This document shows, in pieces, positions 32,770 to 36,560 of a DNA stretch of 36,560 bases; position 1 is the stretch's first letter; each line of letters starts with the position of its first letter. Below the pieces are notes generated by a model. That model had not been told where the DNA came from. It worked only from the letters and a program-made list of their open reading frames with translations, and ran no database searches. Source of the stretch: an uncultured Clostridium sp. GTDB lineage: Bacteria > Bacillota > Clostridia > TANB77 > CAG-508. The position numbers and the translations under genes were made by a program. The stretch is from positions 1 through 36,560 of the forward strand of contig CAMMLJ010000020.1 of assembly GCA_946497695.1 (NCBI GenBank), in the 5' to 3' direction.

Positions 32770-34713
32770 ATGATTAAACTAAAATTAAAAGATGGATCTA
32801 TTATGGAGGTAGAAAAAGGAACATCTATAATAGATGTAGCAAAGAAAATAAGTGAAGCACTAGCCAGAGTTGCAACTTGTGGAGAAATTAATGGAAAAGT
32901 ACAAGACTTAAGATATGAAATAAATGAAGATTGTGAATTAGTAATTCATACATTTCAAGATGAAGATTTAGAAGGAAAGAAAGCTTATTGGCATACAACA
33001 TCACATATTATGGCACAAGCAATAAAAAGACTATATGGTGATGTTAAATTAACAATAGGACCAGCAATAGAAAATGGATTTTATTATGATTTTGATACAG
33101 AAAAACATTTCTCTGAAGAAGATTTTGAAAAAATAGAAGAAGAAATGAAAAAAATAATAAAAGAAGATTTACCAATTGAAAGATATACTTTATCTAGAGA
33201 AAAAGCTATAAAATTTATGAAAGAAAATGATGAGCCTTACAAAGTAGAATTAATAGAAGAATTGCCAGAAGGAGAAGAAATATCTTTTTATAAACAAGGT
33301 GAATTTGTAGATTTATGTGCAGGACCACACTTAATGAGTACAGGAAAAGTAAAAGTTGTAAAAATCTTATCTGCTTCTGGAGCTTACTGGAGAGGTAATG
33401 AGAAAAATAAAATGCTTCAAAGAGTATATGGAATTTCATTTCCTAAAAAATCTCAATTAGAAGATTATTTAAATTTACTAGAAGAAGCAAAGGAAAGAGA
33501 TCACAGAAAAATAGGTAAAGATTTAGATTTATTTATGACACATGAACTTGTAGGTTCAGGACTGCCAATGTATTTACCAGATGGTGCAACAATAAGAAGA
33601 ATATTAGAAAGATATATTCAAGATAAAGAAATAGAACTTGGATATAAACATGTGTATACACCATCACTTGCAAATGTGGCTTTATACAAAACAAGTGGAC
33701 ATTGGGATCATTACAAAGAAGATATGTTCCCAGTAATGAAAATGGATAATGAAGAAATGGTTTTAAGACCAATGAACTGTCCACATCATATGTTAATTTA
33801 TAAAAATAAATTACATTCATATAGAGATCTACCAATAAGAATTGGTGAGCTTGCACATGACTTTAGATATGAAGCAAGTGGAAGTGTATGTGGACTTGAA
33901 AGAGTTAGAGAAATGTGCCAAAATGATGCTCATTTATTTGTAAGACCTGACCAAATAAAAGAAGAAGTAGGAAAAGTTTTAAATTTAATTTTTGAAGTAT
34001 ATCAAAAAGATTTTGGATTCCCTGAATCAGCATTTAAATTTAGATTATCTTTAAGAGATAAAAATAATAAAGAAAAATATATTGATAATGACGAAATGTG
34101 GGAGACAGCAGAAAGTCAATTAAGAGAAATATTAACAGAATTAAATATTGATTTTTACGAAGCTAAAGGAGAAGCAGCGTTCTATGGTCCAAAGATTGAT
34201 ATTCAAATAAGAACAGCATTAAATCATGATGTTACAATTCCAACATGTCAATTAGATTTTGCTTTACCAGAAAGGTTTGATTTGGAATATATAGGTGAAG
34301 ATGGAAAAGCTCATAGACCAGTTGTAATCCATAGAGCAATTTTAGGTTCTTCCGATAGATTTATTTCATTCTTATTAGAAGAAACAAAAGGAACATTACC
34401 ATTATGGATTGCACCAACACAAGCAAAAATATTACCAATTTCTGATGCTCAATTAGAATATGCTAGAAAAATAGAAGAAAAATATAGAAAAGCTGGAATA
34501 AGAATTGAAGTTGATGATAGAAATGAAAAAATAGGATATAAAATTCGTGAAGCTCAATTAAGAAAAATACCATATATGTTAGTCGTTGGAGATAAAGAAA
34601 TTGAATCAAATGCAGTTGCTGTAAGGTCTAGAAAAGAAGGAGATATAGGTCAAATAAATGCTGATGAATTTTTAGCTAGAATGGAAAAAGAAATAGCTAA
34701 TAAAGAAAGATAG
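32770..34713 (+). CDS. thrS: Threonyl-tRNA synthetase
   Basis: ThrRS (647 aa, normal length) charges tRNA-Thr. Domains in order: TGS (1-62), an editing domain with the HTTSH motif (His75, His79), the class II catalytic core with RPMNCPHHM (Zn ligand Cys and His), FRYEASGSVCGLERVREM (motif 2 region) and HRAILGSSDRFISFL (motif 3), and a C-terminal anticodon domain ending LARMEKEIANKER. The frame is open from a TTG at 32713 inside the terminator, but TAGGAGGG supports ATG 32770. Expression is controlled by the T-box upstream. Confidence 0.97.
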   Translation: MIKLKLKDGSIMEVEKGTSIIDVAKKISEALARVATCGEINGKVQDLRYEINEDCELVIHTFQDEDLEGKKAYWHTTSHIMAQAIKRLYGDVKLTIGPAIENGFYYDFDTEKHFSEEDFEKIEEEMKKIIKEDLPIERYTLSREKAIKFMKENDEPYKVELIEELPEGEEISFYKQGEFVDLCAGPHLMSTGKVKVVKILSASGAYWRGNEKNKMLQRVYGISFPKKSQLEDYLNLLEEAKERDHRKIGKDLDLFMTHELVGSGLPMYLPDGATIRRILERYIQDKEIELGYKHVYTPSLANVALYKTSGHWDHYKEDMFPVMKMDNEEMVLRPMNCPHHMLIYKNKLHSYRDLPIRIGELAHDFRYEASGSVCGLERVREMCQNDAHLFVRPDQIKEEVGKVLNLIFEVYQKDFGFPESAFKFRLSLRDKNNKEKYIDNDEMWETAESQLREILTELNIDFYEAKGEAAFYGPKIDIQIRTALNHDVTIPTCQLDFALPERFDLEYIGEDGKAHRPVVIHRAILGSSDRFISFLLEETKGTLPLWIAPTQAKILPISDAQLEYARKIEEKYRKAGIRIEVDDRNEKIGYKIREAQLRKIPYMLVVGDKEIESNAVAVRSRKEGDIGQINADEFLARMEKEIANKER

Positions 34714-34739
34714 ATATTATAAAATTGAAAATAAATATG

Positions 34740-34795
34740 CAGGCGAAAGATTTTCTTAATTACTAAATGATAGGAAATCTTTCGTCTGTTTTTTT
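34740..34795 (+). terminator. Terminator after thrS
   Basis: A 16-position stem (34740-34755 with 34773-34788, containing GGCGAAAGATTT and AATCTTTCGTC, with wobbles) and a 7-T tract (34789-34795). Confidence 0.9.
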
Positions 34796-34818
34796 CATAA
34801 TATTTTACATAAATAGCC

Positions 34819-34847
34819 TTGACAGTATTGCATATTAAAGATAAAAT
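34819..34847 (+). promoter_or_regulatory. Promoter of rny
   Basis: Consensus TTGACA (34819-34824), a 17-nt spacer and TAAAAT (34842-34847), 86 nt before rny. Confidence 0.75.
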
Positions 34848-34933
34848 TATATTGTGAGTAAAAATATATTTTTTAAGTTTTATATATATTTACACTGTAC
34901 ATTGAAAATTTAATAGAAAGAGGTAGAGGGGTT

Positions 34934-36475
34934 ATGAATATAGGAATCATTATCGCTTCTATTGTAATCTCTGCTGTTATTTTCTTTTTTATGGGTGTTG
35001 CTTATAGAAAGAAAATAGCAGAATCTAAAATTCAAAGTGCTGAAGATGAAGCAAAGAAAATATTAGAAAATGCTAATAAAGATGCTGAAAATAAGAAAAA
35101 AGAAGAAATTTTTAAAGCAAAAGAAGAAATTATGAATGCAAGAAATGAATTGGATAAAGAGATTAAAGAAAGAAGAGGCGAAATACAAAGTCAAGAAAAA
35201 AGGTTATTCCAAAGAGAAGAAAACATAGATAAAAAATCAGATAATTTGGAAAAGAAAGAAAAAGATTTAGAATTAAAAAGACAAGATTTAGAAAACGAAA
35301 AATTAAATTTGGAAAAACTTATTTCTAAGCAAAGAGAAGAACTAGAAAGAATATCTAATTTAACTTCTGAAGAAGCTAAAAATCAATTATTAAAAGAAAT
35401 TGATGAACAATTAACTAACGAAAAAGCTATTTTAATAAAAGAAAAAGAACAACAATTTAAAGAACAATCAGATAAAATGGCTAAAGAAATTATAGGATAT
35501 TCTATTCAAAAATGTGCTGCAGATCATTCACAAGAAACAACAGTTTCAATAGTTTCACTTCCAAATGATGATATGAAAGGTAGAATCATAGGAAGAGAAG
35601 GAAGAAATATAAAAGCTATTGAGACCTTAACTGGTGTAGACTTAATTATTGATGATACTCCAGAAGCTGTAGTACTTTCAGGTTTTGACCCATTAAGAAG
35701 AGAAGTTGCTAGAATAGCTCTTGAAAAATTAATTGATGATGGAAGAATACATCCTGCCAAAATAGAAGAAATGGTAGAAAAAGCTAAAGAAGAATTAGCA
35801 GAAACAATTAAAGAAGAAGGAGAAAGAGCAACTTTAGAAACAGGAGTTATGGGCTTACATCCAGATTTAGTTAAACTAATAGGAAAACTAAAATATAGAA
35901 CAAGTTATGGTCAAAATGTTTTAAATCACTCTATAGAAGTTTCTAACTTAGCACGAATCATGGCTGAAGAATTAGGACTAGATCCAAAGCTTGCAAGAAG
36001 AGCTGGTTTATTGCACGACATTGGAAAAGCCTTAGACCATGATATGGAAGGTACTCATGTTGAAATAGGTGTTGAAGTATTAAAGAAATACAAAGAAAAT
36101 CCTGCAGTAATAAATGCTGTTGAGGCACACCATGGAGATGTAGAGCCACAAACAATAGAAGCTGTTTTAGTACAAGCAGCTGATGCAATATCAGCATCAA
36201 GACCAGGTGCAAGACGTGAAACTTTAGAAGCATATATAAAGAGATTACAGGAATTAGAATCTATTGCAGATTCATTTGATGGTGTAGATAAATCTTATGC
36301 AATCCAAGCTGGTAGGGAGATAAGAATTATTGTTAAACCAGATAAAATTTCTGATAGTCAAATGGTATTATTAGGTAGGGATATTGCCGAAAAGATAGAA
36401 AAAGAAATGGATTATCCAGGTCAAATAAAAGTAAACCTAATAAGAGAAACAAGATTAATAGATTATGCAAAATAA
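34934..36475 (+). CDS. rny: Ribonuclease Y
   Basis: RNase Y (513 aa) is the membrane-anchored endoribonuclease that starts mRNA decay in Firmicutes. It has one N-terminal membrane helix (about 3-22, [20 protein letters not shown]), a long charged coiled coil (about 25-195), a KH domain with [20 protein letters not shown], and an HD domain with [16 protein letters not shown] and [12 protein letters not shown], whose His-Asp binds the metal. AGAGGGG precedes the ATG. With pnp and rnpB the window carries three of the main RNA-processing genes. Confidence 0.97.
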   Translation: MNIGIIIASIVISAVIFFFMGVAYRKKIAESKIQSAEDEAKKILENANKDAENKKKEEIFKAKEEIMNARNELDKEIKERRGEIQSQEKRLFQREENIDKKSDNLEKKEKDLELKRQDLENEKLNLEKLISKQREELERISNLTSEEAKNQLLKEIDEQLTNEKAILIKEKEQQFKEQSDKMAKEIIGYSIQKCAADHSQETTVSIVSLPNDDMKGRIIGREGRNIKAIETLTGVDLIIDDTPEAVVLSGFDPLRREVARIALEKLIDDGRIHPAKIEEMVEKAKEELAETIKEEGERATLETGVMGLHPDLVKLIGKLKYRTSYGQNVLNHSIEVSNLARIMAEELGLDPKLARRAGLLHDIGKALDHDMEGTHVEIGVEVLKKYKENPAVINAVEAHHGDVEPQTIEAVLVQAADAISASRPGARRETLEAYIKRLQELESIADSFDGVDKSYAIQAGREIRIIVKPDKISDSQMVLLGRDIAEKIEKEMDYPGQIKVNLIRETRLIDYAK

Positions 36476-36476
36476 G

Positions 36477-36504
36477 AAAAAGTAGCAGAAATGCTACTTT
36501 TTTT
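36477..36504 (+). terminator. Terminator after rny
   Basis: AAAAAGTAGCA (36477-36487), a GAAA loop and TGCTACTTTTT (36492-36502), ending in a T-run. The remaining 56 nt to the window edge hold no clear gene. Confidence 0.9.
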
Positions 36505-36560
36505 GTTATATAGGAAAAATCGAAGATTTTGACTATACCATAAAAAAAAATAAAGGCATA

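Noticed and set aside
1..36560. Prophage, transposon, toxin-antitoxin or defence island
   Set aside because: No integrase, transposase, phage structural gene, restriction or known defence domain was seen on either strand.

Overview
The window is AT-rich DNA from a Gram-positive bacterium of the Firmicutes, most likely an uncultured Clostridia member. The support is a sortase-anchored LPKTG surface protein at the left edge, FtsEX with PcsB-like hydrolases, MutS2, RNase Y, PlsY, a T-box ahead of thrS, strong AGGAGG ribosome binding sites, and a gene resembling the H-type small acid-soluble spore protein, which suggests a spore former. Nearly everything is core housekeeping DNA. There is no transposase, phage gene, CRISPR array or recognisable defence cassette, and I did not find a convincing new multi-gene system. 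Layout, 1-8.2 kb: the C-terminal half of an Asn/Thr/Gln-repeat cell-wall protein; a split transketolase pair; ftsE-ftsX followed by two tandem coiled-coil M23 hydrolases, probably the FtsEX-controlled septal cell-wall enzymes; then lemA with a TPM-domain partner whose Gly-rich tail is broken by an apparent one-base frameshift. Layout, 8.2-10.6 kb: a small accessory-looking patch next to a tRNA-Glu(CUC) gene, holding an sspH-like gene, a small membrane protein with its own promoter and terminator, and a cytosolic GH30 glycosidase. Layout, 10.6-21.4 kb: tlyA-recN facing maf-mutS2, then lepA, a broken short frame, an N-formylglutamate-amidohydrolase-like gene, rlmB and a large unknown membrane-anchored protein. 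Layout, 21.4-28.4 kb: rpmF; der-plsY-gpsA-(zinc-ribbon protein)-dtd; a convergent small unknown gene; a lipoprotein; the RNase P RNA gene; and a convergent RluA-family pseudouridine synthase. Layout, 28.4-36.5 kb: rpsO-pnp, a processive GT2 polysaccharide-synthase-like protein, T-box-controlled thrS, and rny. The genes cluster by theme: cell-wall division machinery (ftsEX and hydrolases), ribosome biogenesis and translation (tlyA, lepA, rlmB, rpmF, der, rpsO, thrS, dtd, tRNA-Glu), RNA processing and decay (rnpB, pnp, rny), DNA repair (recN, mutS2) and phospholipid synthesis (gpsA, plsY). Many start codons were placed downstream of the longest open frame on ribosome-binding-site spacing. The points most worth a second look are the 14-unit repeat stalk, the duplicated FtsEX-linked hydrolases, two single-base frameshifts next to homopolymers, a palindrome shared by two intergenic sites, an off-consensus but self-compensating T-box, and nested inverted repeats in the pnp leader.
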